This document shows, in pieces, positions 8,902 through 16,867 of a stretch of DNA of 57,386 nucleotides. The stretch lies in assembly GCA_963839525.1 (NCBI GenBank), contig CAWIVJ010000020.1:1-57386 (forward strand). The letters run 5' to 3'. This DNA is from CAWIVJ01 sp963839525. GTDB lineage: Bacteria; Cyanobacteriota; Vampirovibrionia; Gastranaerophilales; Gastranaerophilaceae. Under the pieces are notes generated by a model. It did no database searches. It saw only the letters and a list, made by a program, of their open reading frames with translations, and was not told the DNA's origin. How positions within the stretch are numbered: position 1 is the first letter of the stretch; each line of letters opens with the position of its first letter. The translations under genes were made by a program, and so were the position numbers.

Positions 8902-9735
8902 TTATAGTACTGACTTAATTGCCTTTGGAATATATTTAAGCAAATCAGAGGCTAATGTTGAATATTCGGTTAATTCTTCTCTTGCTATTTCTGCACTGAT
9001 TCCGTGTAAATAAACTGCCAAACAGCTTGCGTCAAAAATATTTAATCCCTGCGCTAAAAATCCGCTTATCATACCGCATAACACATCACCGCTTCCGCCA
9101 TGAGCCAGCGCACTGTTACCGGTATTATTTATATAAATATTCCCTTTATTGTCGGAAACAATCGTTTTATGCAGTTTTAAAACTGTTGTACAATTATACT
9201 TTTCACAGCATTTTTTAATCCAAAATTCAGGTTCTGACAAAATATCTTCTGCGCTTGTGTTCATTAGTCTTGACATTTCTTTGGGATGCGGAGTTAAAAT
9301 TGAATTAGGAGCTAAATCAAAAGTTTTTAATTTACTTAAAATATTAAGCCCGTCTGCATCAATTACCAGAGGTATTTGAGTATTCTTCAATAATTTTATT
9401 ACTTTTTTAAAAAGTTTAACTGTACTTTTTTCTGTAGAAAGCCCGCATCCTATTGAAATTGCTTGAAAATTACCAATTGTTTCTTTTTTAATTTTATTCA
9501 ACGGTATCAAAATTATATCAGGGCTAAGCGCCGAAACTGTTTTTAGAACAGTTTCGGCGCTTGCCAATGTAACCAATCCGCACCCTGCTTTAAGCGGGGC
9601 AATACTTGAAAAATATGCTGCCCCTGTAAAAAAACTGCTCCCGGCAATATTTAAAACATGCCCAAATGTTCCCTTATGTGAATTTTCGGGTCTTTTTGGC
9701 AAAAGCTTCTTTATATAATTTTCATCAAAATTCAT
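8902..9735 (-). CDS. nnrD: ADP-dependent (S)-NAD(P)H-hydrate dehydratase
   Basis: This repair enzyme dehydrates the damaged cofactors NADHX and NADPHX back to NADH and NADPH using ADP. It has the ribokinase-like fold of the YjeF C-terminal domain: FGHVLNIAGS near residue 25, VIDADGLN (124-131), LTPHPKEMSRL (147-157) and the nucleotide-binding HGGSGDVLCGMISG (212-225). At 277 aa it is the stand-alone dehydratase; the epimerase domain (NnrE) usually fused to it is missing and not seen nearby. It follows trmL after 8 bp as the last gene of the run. A perfect 16-bp inverted repeat (9526-9541/9547-9562) lies within the coding sequence. Confidence 0.9.
   Translation of the reverse strand: MNFDENYIKKLLPKRPENSHKGTFGHVLNIAGSSFFTGAAYFSSIAPLKAGCGLVTLASAETVLKTVSALSPDIILIPLNKIKKETIGNFQAISIGCGLSTEKSTVKLFKKVIKLLKNTQIPLVIDADGLNILSKLKTFDLAPNSILTPHPKEMSRLMNTSAEDILSEPEFWIKKCCEKYNCTTVLKLHKTIVSDNKGNIYINNTGNSALAHGGSGDVLCGMISGFLAQGLNIFDASCLAVYLHGISAEIAREELTEYSTLASDLLKYIPKAIKSVL
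9526..9562. repeat. perfect 16-bp hairpin inside nnrD
   Basis: Arms at 9526-9541 and 9547-9562 (AAGCGCCGAAACTGTT and its complement) are perfect with a 5-nt loop, wholly inside the nnrD coding region over residues SAETVLKTVSAL. This is longer than expected by chance in a gene. Confidence 0.6.
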
Positions 9736-9743
9736 CGTTTAAC

Positions 9744-10199
9744 CTATTTTATATTTTGCCGTATTGCCTCGTATAAAACTATTGCAACAGAATTAGACAA
9801 ATTTAAACTTCTTTGACCTTCTAGCATTGGAATTTTTACTGAGGTTTCAATATTCTCCGCTAAAATTTTTTCAGGTAACCCTTTTGTCTCAGGACCAAAA
9901 ACAAGGAAATCGCCTTCACTGAACTTAACATCAAAGAAAGATTTTTCACTTTTTGTTGTCAGATAATAAAATTTAGCATTTTTAAACTCTCTTTGCAATT
10001 GCTCAAGCGAATCAAATTTTTGTAAATTAACACTATCCCAATAATCTAAACCGGCTCTTTTTGTGTATTTATCGGAAAGCGAAAAGCCTAGTTTTCCGAC
10101 TAAAAAAAGATTTGCTCCGCTACAGGCGCATAATCTTGCAATATTGCCTGTATTTTGAGGAATTTCGGGTTCAAATAACACTATGTTAAACTTTTTCAC
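9744..10199 (-). CDS. trmL: tRNA (cytidine/uridine-34-2'-O)-methyltransferase
   Basis: A SPOUT-class methyltransferase that methylates the wobble ribose of tRNA-Leu species. The 151-aa length is that of TrmL, which consists of the trefoil-knot domain alone. The three SpoU motifs are clear: IPQNTGNIARLC (13-24), LVFGPETKGLP (99-109) and RSLNLSNSVAI (130-140), which form the AdoMet-binding knot. Its ATG overlaps the end of pgsA by 4 bp (ATGA), so the two are translationally coupled. It works on tRNA in the cytoplasm as a dimer, as the family does. Confidence 0.93.
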   Translation of the reverse strand: MKKFNIVLFEPEIPQNTGNIARLCACSGANLFLVGKLGFSLSDKYTKRAGLDYWDSVNLQKFDSLEQLQREFKNAKFYYLTTKSEKSFFDVKFSEGDFLVFGPETKGLPEKILAENIETSVKIPMLEGQRSLNLSNSVAIVLYEAIRQNIK

Positions 10200-10790
10200 T
10201 TTTCAAAAAACTTTTTGCTTTCAATAACAACCGGCAACCCTCTAAGTACACAAAATATTATTGCAAAGATTGCTGCAATATAAGCAATTGAAGATAAAAT
10301 TTCGCTTAGATTATATTCCAATCCCGGCGTTTTAGCTACAATCATTAAAACAAACGCAAGAACTTTCGCAACTGCATAAGAAATTCTTGAGAATTTAGAA
10401 CCGCAAATAAACGATCCTATTTTACTATTTTGCATGCTCTCCTTCCCCAAATGCAGTAAGGCCTCTTTCCATTGCCACACTTCTCAAGCTGTCAACAACA
10501 ATTCCTCTTGTAAGAGCCACTAACGGAAAAATAACAGGCAGCCAACCTAAAACAGCAAAAACAATCCAGTAAGTGTTTTCGACAATTCTGTCACTCATTA
10601 TGTCAAGAACAGCACCTAATTTTGAGCTTTCATTAAATTTTCTGGCAACATAACCGTCAACCCCATCAAAAGCAAACGCAATAATTGTCAAAATCAATGC
10701 CCATATATACTCTGAAGTACTGTGCCCAAAAAGTAAATATACAGCAATAAATACTAAAAATATTCTGAAAATAGTTATAAAATTTGCCAT
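10196..10790 (-). pseudogene. pgsA: CDP-diacylglycerol-glycerol-3-phosphate phosphatidyltransferase, one frameshift
   Basis: PgsA makes phosphatidylglycerol phosphate from CDP-diacylglycerol in the inner membrane. The first part (10790 to about 10447) contains the complete CDP-alcohol phosphotransferase signature: DGVDGYVAR, then eight residues, G, three, D, three, D (ending GAVLDIMSD). It also carries several membrane helices. The frame breaks at a C4 run (10445-10448). Removing one C joins LTAFGKESMQNSKIGSF and continues through the remaining helices (LAFVLMIVAK, AAIFAIIFCVL) to 10196. Because the function is normally essential and the rest is well conserved, a sequencing indel is likely. 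Confidence 0.85.
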
Positions 10791-10834
10791 TTCTGCCCTC
10801 CAGCAAGAATCTTTTACCCCTTTTACTTTTTTTA

Positions 10835-11833
10835 TTATTTCTTTAATCTTGAGAGGGCGAAATTAAACTCATCTAATTTTTTTACTTTTTCGCCAAGCAT
10901 GATTTTCTCTGCTTCTTCAAGAATTTTTACGACCGTAAAACCGTTTTCACCATCAGAACGGGCTTTTTTACCTGTTTCACAACAACTTACAAAATGCTGG
11001 CATTCAAGTTTTAAAGGCTCTATTTCCAAATAATCAAGGTGAATGTTTTTTGATTCTCCTGCCGAGAAATTATCAAAAATTTGAAGTTTATTCTCAGCGA
11101 CCGTATCATCTAATATTGCTGTTGCTTTTGTTCCTCTAACAAGCAACGTAACGTGCTTTTTAGGTGTAATCCAACTATTTGAGATATGCCCTGTAATACC
11201 GCCTTCAAATTCTATGCCGATATGTGTAATATCCATAATTTCGTTTCTCTCGGATGAACAACCTATGGCAGAAATCACGCTTTTAGGTTCTTTACCTGTA
11301 ACATAACTAATCATTGAAACATCATGCGGCGCTAAATCCCACATAACGCTTCTGTCGTTTTTAAAATAATTTACATTAAGCCTGTCGCTTTGAGCATATA
11401 CAACTTTACCCAACACTCCTTCATCTATAAGCATTTTAAGCCTGTTTACGGCAGGATGGTACAACAATAAATGCCCTACCATAAGAACAAGTCCTCTTTC
11501 ATTTGCAAGATTTGTTAAATCTTTTGCTTCCTGTGCCACAGTTGAAATAGGTTTTTCAACATAAACATGTTTATTTGCCAAAAGCAAGGATTTTACAAGT
11601 TCGTAGTGAGTATGGCTCGGTGTTACAACTACAACACCTGTTATTTCAGGATTATTTAAAATATCACTGAAATTTTTTGTTACTTTAATCCCTTTATACT
11701 CTTGCGTAACTTTTCTTAAATTTTCATCATCAATATCGCAAACAGTATCTAAAAAATTAAGATTATAAAAATTTCGGACTATATTTCTGCCCCAAACTCC
11801 ACATCCTATTACCGCTATTTTTTGTTCTTGCAT
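10835..11833 (-). CDS. Gfo/Idh/MocA-family NAD(P)-dependent oxidoreductase
   Basis: A cytoplasmic dehydrogenase of 332 aa whose family oxidises or reduces sugars and their nucleotide or phosphate forms. The N-terminal Rossmann fold has GCGVWGRN (10-17), and the family signature VEKPIS lies at residues 92-97, followed by a C-terminal alpha/beta substrate domain. The sequence resembles WbpB/WlbA-type UDP-amino-sugar dehydrogenases, but no sugar-biosynthesis partners adjoin it, so the substrate is unassigned. It is followed by pgsA (44 bp) and preceded by the membrane protein gene (60 bp), consistent with operon membership. Confidence 0.85.
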   Translation of the reverse strand: MQEQKIAVIGCGVWGRNIVRNFYNLNFLDTVCDIDDENLRKVTQEYKGIKVTKNFSDILNNPEITGVVVVTPSHTHYELVKSLLLANKHVYVEKPISTVAQEAKDLTNLANERGLVLMVGHLLLYHPAVNRLKMLIDEGVLGKVVYAQSDRLNVNYFKNDRSVMWDLAPHDVSMISYVTGKEPKSVISAIGCSSERNEIMDITHIGIEFEGGITGHISNSWITPKKHVTLLVRGTKATAILDDTVAENKLQIFDNFSAGESKNIHLDYLEIEPLKLECQHFVSCCETGKKARSDGENGFTVVKILEEAEKIMLGEKVKKLDEFNFALSRLKK

Positions 11834-11892
11834 ATTTCTAACCCTTTACGATATTTATTATAATATAAGCCTATAGTTATTTTCAAGTAAAC

Positions 11893-12807
11893 TTATTTTA
11901 ACTTTTTTAAACAAAAGATTTCTTCATCTTCAATTATTTTATAAATTCCTTGTACTTCAAAAGTATGCTTAGGTTCTTTTACTAATGAATATCGTTGCTT
12001 AAATGTCGATAAACAAACTATTTCATTTTTAAACATAAGCTTTACAATCTTTATTAGCCTTTCTGTTTTAGAAGAAATCTCACTTTTATCCGCATAGGTC
12101 TCAATTCCGGCAAAATAATTTATTTTATAATGCTTTTCTTTATATTTGGATTTTAAGGATGAAATAATACTCTCTATGTTAATAATATTTTCATCTATTT
12201 TATTAAAGTCATCAAAATATAATAAAAGCCCATCTTCTAAAAATTTTTCTTTACATTCCAAATTGCTTTCAATAATCTCAAAAAAATCTTCTAGAATTTC
12301 TTTTGGCTCATATACTCTTTCTTCTCCAAAATCTTTACTAAAGAATTTGTCTGTTTTAAAATTTTCAACTTCAAAACTTATTAAAACCAAAAATTTGTTA
12401 TTTTTATATTCTTGATTTAAATATTCTTGATTAAGTTTAACATTGAATATTTTTTCCCTTTGTTTTTTAACGCGAAAATGAATATCATCATATTTTTTCT
12501 CAATAAAGTTAATGCTTTCGATTATAAATTTTAATCCCCATGCAATAAATAAAATTAAAAGAGCTGCAAACAGAAAAGAAAAATCTATTGTTGTTCCATC
12601 GATTGTAACAGTTCTAGTATAAAAAATGTTTATAAAATCTTTTATTCCTTCAAAAAACATTGCTATTTGCGGGGCGAATCTAACACCCCAAAGCTGTAAA
12701 ATCCAATAGAAAAGTACAAAAAAGGCTATAAAAATTAAACTTACCTGAAGAAATTGCAGTAAATTAATAATAAAAACAAATACTTTTTTAACTAATTTAT
12801 AAAACAA
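11893..12807 (-). CDS. membrane protein with possible degenerate nucleotide-cyclase-like domain, 304 aa
   Basis: Not recognised with certainty. Two hydrophobic segments (about 10-38 and 78-97) anchor the N-terminus. The rest is soluble and charged. Its order of elements (LVLISFEVENF; LEDGLLLYFDD; a GIETYADK stretch; FEVQGIYKI; EIFCLKKL at the end) recalls class III nucleotide cyclases. The metal-binding aspartates of an active cyclase are not evident at the first position, so any cyclase relationship would be to an inactive regulatory version. The start is TTG 12807, overlapping the end of panC by 16 bp, with GAGG about 10 nt upstream; no ATG is available until residue 50. Confidence 0.6.
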   Translation of the reverse strand: MFYKLVKKVFVFIINLLQFLQVSLIFIAFFVLFYWILQLWGVRFAPQIAMFFEGIKDFINIFYTRTVTIDGTTIDFSFLFAALLILFIAWGLKFIIESINFIEKKYDDIHFRVKKQREKIFNVKLNQEYLNQEYKNNKFLVLISFEVENFKTDKFFSKDFGEERVYEPKEILEDFFEIIESNLECKEKFLEDGLLLYFDDFNKIDENIINIESIISSLKSKYKEKHYKINYFAGIETYADKSEISSKTERLIKIVKLMFKNEIVCLSTFKQRYSLVKEPKHTFEVQGIYKIIEDEEIFCLKKLK

Positions 12808-13646
12808 TTGTCTATTAACCTCACATTACCTACTTTAACAGATATTAAGACAAGGGTATTATTGTCTGCTAAAACTTTATTTTCAAGATTTTCTTTATCA
12901 ACAAACTCTAAATATTCCAATTCATGATTTTGATTTAAAAATGAAAAAGCCGTTTCCTTTAAAGCTTTAACATCCGTAATCCCTTTCTTATAACAAGCTT
13001 TTATATTAGTCAAAATTTTATTTAAAACAAGAGCCTCTTTTTTATCATCTTCTGATAAATATTTGTTCCTTGAGCTTAACGCAAGTCCATTTTCATCTCT
13101 TATAATAGGACTTGAAACTATCTCTAAAGGAATATTCAAATCTTTCACCATTTTCTTTATAAGAATAAGCTGCTGTGCATCTTTTTGTCCAAAAAATGCG
13201 AAATCAGGCTGAATTATATTAAACAGCTTCATAACAACGGTGCAAACCCCGTCAAAATGCCCAACTCTGCTTTTCCCGCAAAGTTTATTCGAATAAAAGA
13301 ACGGGGGTACAACATAAGTTAAAAAATCATTTGATAAAATATTTCCTTCGCCATACATTTCTTCCGTAGTTGGCGCAAAAACCAAATCAACTCCAGCTTC
13401 TTTGCATAATTTTAAATCCTGTTCCAAAACTCTTGGATATTTATCCAAATCTTCAGAAGGTCCAAATTGAATAGGGTTAACAAAAATAGAAACAACCGTT
13501 TTATTACAAGTTTCTGTACTTTTCTTGATAAGACTCAAATGCCCTTCATGCAACGCCCCCATTGTAGGAACGAAACCTATTTTTAAGCCGTCTTTCTTCC
13601 ACTGTAAAACTTTTTTTCTTGCTTCTTTGATTTCTTTTTCTAACAT
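12792..13646 (-). CDS. panC: pantothenate synthetase
   Basis: Joins pantoate and beta-alanine using ATP, the last step of pantothenate (vitamin B5) synthesis. At 284 aa it is full length. The nucleotidyltransferase motif PTMGALHEGH (27-36) carries the HxGH ATP-binding histidines. Pantoate and ATP contacts appear in FVNPIQFGPSEDLDKYPR, FFGQKDAQQ and LALSSRNKYLS. It lies 30 bp after panB, so the two pantoate-pathway enzymes are co-transcribed. The 3' end overlaps the TTG start of the next gene. Confidence 0.96.
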   Translation of the reverse strand: MLEKEIKEARKKVLQWKKDGLKIGFVPTMGALHEGHLSLIKKSTETCNKTVVSIFVNPIQFGPSEDLDKYPRVLEQDLKLCKEAGVDLVFAPTTEEMYGEGNILSNDFLTYVVPPFFYSNKLCGKSRVGHFDGVCTVVMKLFNIIQPDFAFFGQKDAQQLILIKKMVKDLNIPLEIVSSPIIRDENGLALSSRNKYLSEDDKKEALVLNKILTNIKACYKKGITDVKALKETAFSFLNQNHELEYLEFVDKENLENKVLADNNTLVLISVKVGNVRLIDNCFIN

Positions 13647-13676
13647 TTTGTTATTTCTTTACTTAATTTAAGCTTT

Positions 13677-14513
13677 CTAAGTATTTTTGAGCAGTTTTAA
13701 TTCTTCCTCTGGAAGCCTAAAAATTTCTTCTTCACCCGGAAACTTGCCATTTCTAACTTCTTCAACATATTGTTTGGCACAATTTTTAATAAGCAGACTT
13801 AAATCTCCATATTTTCTGGCAAATTTTGGAGTAAAATCCGAAAATTTACCAAAAATGTCATCCGAAACTAAGACTTGTCCCGAGCAGAATCTTCCGGCAC
13901 CAATTCCGATAGTAGGAATATTTAAATTATCCGTAATATATTTTGCACTTTCTTCCGGCACCATTTCAAGAACAATTGAAAAAATACCTGCCTGCTCAAG
14001 TTTTTTTGCCTGCTCAAGAATTTCTAAAGTAGCTGCATAAGATTTTCCTTGAATATTATATCCGCCAATTGTATTTAAAAATTGAGGGGTAAAACCTAAA
14101 TGCCCCATTACAGGGATTCCCGATTGAACACATCTTTTAACTACTTCTAAAACATAATCGTTTGAACCTTCAAGCTTAATTGCCTTTGTGCCGATTTTAA
14201 TCATCTTACCAGCATTTTTGATGGCAGTTGCAACATCTGTATGGTAACTCATAAAAGGCATATCAGCTACAATCAGAGCTCTTTTCGTACCTTTTGCTAC
14301 AGCCTTTGTAAATACAAGCATTTCTTCCATTCCGATAGAATGAGTTGTTTCATAGCCTAAAGCAACCATTGCCAGAGAATCTCCGACTAAAACAATATCA
14401 ACGCCGGCTTCATCCAAATACTTAGCTGTTGAATAATCATAAGCGGTCAAAACTGTAATTTTTTGACCCTCATTTTTTAATTTTTGAATAGTTTTAATTG
14501 TTACTTTCTTCAA
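13677..14513 (-). CDS. panB: 3-methyl-2-oxobutanoate hydroxymethyltransferase
   Basis: Transfers a hydroxymethyl group from methylene-tetrahydrofolate to alpha-ketoisovalerate, giving ketopantoate. The 278-aa TIM-barrel carries LTAYDYSTAKYLDEAG, then VGDSLAMV (43-50) with the Mg-binding Asp45, HLGFTPQ, and the catalytic-glutamate segment LEMVPEESA, with GIGAG nearby. It precedes panC in the same run. The substrate alpha-ketoisovalerate is the product of IlvD, encoded at 20623-22281. No panE or panD is in the window. Confidence 0.96.
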   Translation of the reverse strand: MKKVTIKTIQKLKNEGQKITVLTAYDYSTAKYLDEAGVDIVLVGDSLAMVALGYETTHSIGMEEMLVFTKAVAKGTKRALIVADMPFMSYHTDVATAIKNAGKMIKIGTKAIKLEGSNDYVLEVVKRCVQSGIPVMGHLGFTPQFLNTIGGYNIQGKSYAATLEILEQAKKLEQAGIFSIVLEMVPEESAKYITDNLNIPTIGIGAGRFCSGQVLVSDDIFGKFSDFTPKFARKYGDLSLLIKNCAKQYVEEVRNGKFPGEEEIFRLPEEELKLLKNT

Positions 14514-14578
14514 ATTATTTATCCTTTTGCTAACGTGAAAGTCGACATATCCGCATATATAAATTAAAAGGGTATTTT

Positions 14579-15895
14579 TTACTTTTCTGCTTTTTCTTCT
14601 TTTCTATACCAATGATAAATTGCTCTCGCTACTTTGTAGGAACTATGTCTTACCAAACCTTCCTTGCTATCTTCAATCAATCTTTTTGAAACAATTCTTA
14701 CACCTGCTTTCTTGACATAATCTACATCAAGTTTTACGGGGAAAGAATCGGCTTGTTTATATTTTTCAGCTAAATTTTCAGGCAAGCTGTTATTGATTAA
14801 AACAGCATCCATTATACGACTGCTTTCGGAATGTGCTATTATTGCGTTAACATGTGCTGAAACAGTGTAATCGTCAGTTTCTCCAGGCTGAGTCATAATA
14901 TTACAAACATATATTTTTTTTGCATTGGAAAAAGCAATTTCTTTGGAAATTTCTTTAATAAGCAAGTTTGGAATAACACTGGTATAAAGGCTTCCCGGTC
15001 CCAGAATAATTAAATCAGCATCTTTGATAGCAGAAATAACATCACCAAGAGGCTTACAATCTTCAGGGTTAGTAAAAAGTCTTTTAATTTTACCCTTAGC
15101 TTCAGGAATATTAGACTCGCCTTTGATAATTCTTCCATCTTCCATTTCCGCAACAAGCTTCATATCATCAAGCGTTGAAGGCAAAACCCTGCCTCTAATT
15201 GAAAGTACATTAGAAGATTCTTTTACGGCACGAACCATATCACCTGTTATTGAACAAAGAGCTGTTAAAAATAAATTTCCAAAACTATGACCTTCAAGCC
15301 CTTCGCCTGTTTTAAACCGATATTGAAATAATTTTGTAACCAAATCTTCATCATCAGCTAATGCAGCAATACAGTTTCTTATATCCCCCGGCGGCAAAAT
15401 ACCCATTTCTTCACGCAAACGTCCTGAGCTTCCGCCGTCATCGCCAACCGTAACTATTGCGGTTATATTATTTGTAATTCTTTTAACTCCCTTTAGAAGC
15501 ATTGAAAGCCCTGTTCCACCGCCAACTGCAACAATCTTAGGACCGCGGTTAAGTTTTCTTCTTCTATAAAGCGCTTCAAGTATTCTTCCTTTTTCTTGTC
15601 CACTGCTTAAATCCAATATAGACAAATTAGTCTTCTGCCAGCCTTTAAAAAAGAGAAAAGCGCCCAGAGCAGCAACAATTGCCCCAACTATCCCTGAAGG
15701 AGCTTTAGCAGCAATTTGTCTTATAAATTCCATTGTAAAAAATACAGGACGCATATTAAATATAATCATTGTTCCTAAAAGAATTAACAATGAACCGAAA
15801 AATATCATTGCAAACCATCTTTTAACTTGCAATCCGGGCATTAGCCATCCTGCATCTTTAGGCATTTTTATATTTTTACCAGAAAACAAACCCAT
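14579..15895 (-). CDS. yvcK: YvcK/CofD-like gluconeogenesis factor, membrane-anchored
   Basis: YvcK proteins bind UDP-GlcNAc and in Firmicutes and Actinobacteria link carbon metabolism to cell-wall synthesis and cell shape. The 438 aa comprise two N-terminal membrane segments (28-47 and 66-84) and a C-terminal YvcK domain. That domain has VAVGGGTGLSML (123-133), VTVGDDGGSSGRLRE (149-163) and PPGDIRNC. The membrane anchor is absent from the Bacillus protein but usual in cyanobacteria-type versions. It starts 3 bp after the end of pxpA, so the two are coupled; panB follows after 65 bp. Confidence 0.9.
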   Translation of the reverse strand: MGLFSGKNIKMPKDAGWLMPGLQVKRWFAMIFFGSLLILLGTMIIFNMRPVFFTMEFIRQIAAKAPSGIVGAIVAALGAFLFFKGWQKTNLSILDLSSGQEKGRILEALYRRRKLNRGPKIVAVGGGTGLSMLLKGVKRITNNITAIVTVGDDGGSSGRLREEMGILPPGDIRNCIAALADDEDLVTKLFQYRFKTGEGLEGHSFGNLFLTALCSITGDMVRAVKESSNVLSIRGRVLPSTLDDMKLVAEMEDGRIIKGESNIPEAKGKIKRLFTNPEDCKPLGDVISAIKDADLIILGPGSLYTSVIPNLLIKEISKEIAFSNAKKIYVCNIMTQPGETDDYTVSAHVNAIIAHSESSRIMDAVLINNSLPENLAEKYKQADSFPVKLDVDYVKKAGVRIVSKRLIEDSKEGLVRHSSYKVARAIYHWYRKEEKAEK

Positions 15896-15898
15896 GCT

Positions 15899-16705
15899 TT
15901 ATACCCATCCTGAACTCTTAACTTTGCTGTAATTAATCGGTGTAGGAGTAATTAATTCATTTGCTCTTTTAATCAATTGAAACGAATCGCTTGGGAAATG
16001 AATTGTATCCGCATCAATAAAGGAAAATCCTTTTGCGGTATTGTCAATTTGAGAATATTGCAAATATTTTTGAAGCCTTTTTGCAAGTATATCAAATTTT
16101 TTAATTTCATCAGAACAATAATCAATTGTTCCATCAGTATTATAAACCCTACTTAAATTAATTTCTCTTGCGATAGACAATTTAACAAAATCTCCGACTT
16201 TTGAGATAACATCACCCGAAGCTCCAACATAAATAAGCCATTGAGAACATTTTTTAATTGCTTTTGCAATTGCACACGAAAAAGCAAAATTTTCGCTTGC
16301 CATTTTATACATAGCGCCATGAGGCCTTACGTGTTCAATTTCAAGTCCGTAAGCTTTTGCAAAAGACATTAAAGCCCCTACTTGATAAATAACCAGAGCT
16401 TCTATTTCTTCTTCAGATAGGTTCATTGCTCTCATACCAAAACCCTGAATATCCTGAAATCCTATGTTTGCACCAATTACAACATTTTTTTCTTTAGCTT
16501 TTAAAAAAGCATTTTTTATTGTTAAAGGATCACCTGAGTGAAATCCGGCAGCAATATTAACAGAGCTTACATAATCTAATAATTCAAATTCTTTATCGTT
16601 TTTATAAACCCCGAAACTCTGAGCCAAATCACAGTTAAAATCAATTGAAGTAACTCTTTTTGATTTCTTATTGAAATTGCTTGAATTATTTAAAACTTCT
16701 TGCAT
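15899..16705 (-). CDS. pxpA: LamB/YcsF-family protein (5-oxoprolinase subunit A-like)
   Basis: In complete systems PxpA works with PxpB and PxpC to hydrolyse 5-oxoproline (pyroglutamate) to glutamate with ATP. The 268-aa product has the family opening IDFNCDLAQSFGVY, then VSSVNIAAGFHSGDPLTIKNA and VRPHGAMYK. PxpB and PxpC genes are not nearby, so the partners must be elsewhere or the protein has another role. I start it at ATG 16705, which has AAGAGGA 7-8 nt upstream; an in-frame ATG at 16753 would add 16 residues without homology. It heads the long minus-strand run that ends at nnrD. Confidence 0.85.
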   Translation of the reverse strand: MQEVLNNSSNFNKKSKRVTSIDFNCDLAQSFGVYKNDKEFELLDYVSSVNIAAGFHSGDPLTIKNAFLKAKEKNVVIGANIGFQDIQGFGMRAMNLSEEEIEALVIYQVGALMSFAKAYGLEIEHVRPHGAMYKMASENFAFSCAIAKAIKKCSQWLIYVGASGDVISKVGDFVKLSIAREINLSRVYNTDGTIDYCSDEIKKFDILAKRLQKYLQYSQIDNTAKGFSFIDADTIHFPSDSFQLIKRANELITPTPINYSKVKSSGWV

Positions 16706-16800
16706 ATAAATCCTCTTTTTTATCCTTTCGATTCCTCCATTATACCCCGTCAAAATATTTAATCCAGTTCTTTATAAAAGATTAATAAAGCTTAAACTTT

Positions 16801-16846
16801 TTTAAAAAGAGCGGTTTTTCAAATTTGAAAAACCGCTCTTTTTAAA
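16801..16846 (-). terminator. bidirectional terminator, perfect 23-bp palindrome
   Basis: A perfect inverted repeat with its centre at 16823/16824 has a GAGCGGTTTTTC stem bounded by A and T runs on each side. It lies 22 bp beyond the stop of the R3H ATPase gene on the minus strand and upstream of pxpA, so it ends the first and insulates the second. Confidence 0.85.
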
Positions 16847-16867
16847 GCTAAAACGTTTAATTTATTT

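Noticed and set aside
10196..10480. Independent small membrane protein gene
   Set aside because: It is the C-terminal half of pgsA in a shifted frame; its apparent start codon falls inside the upstream coding region.
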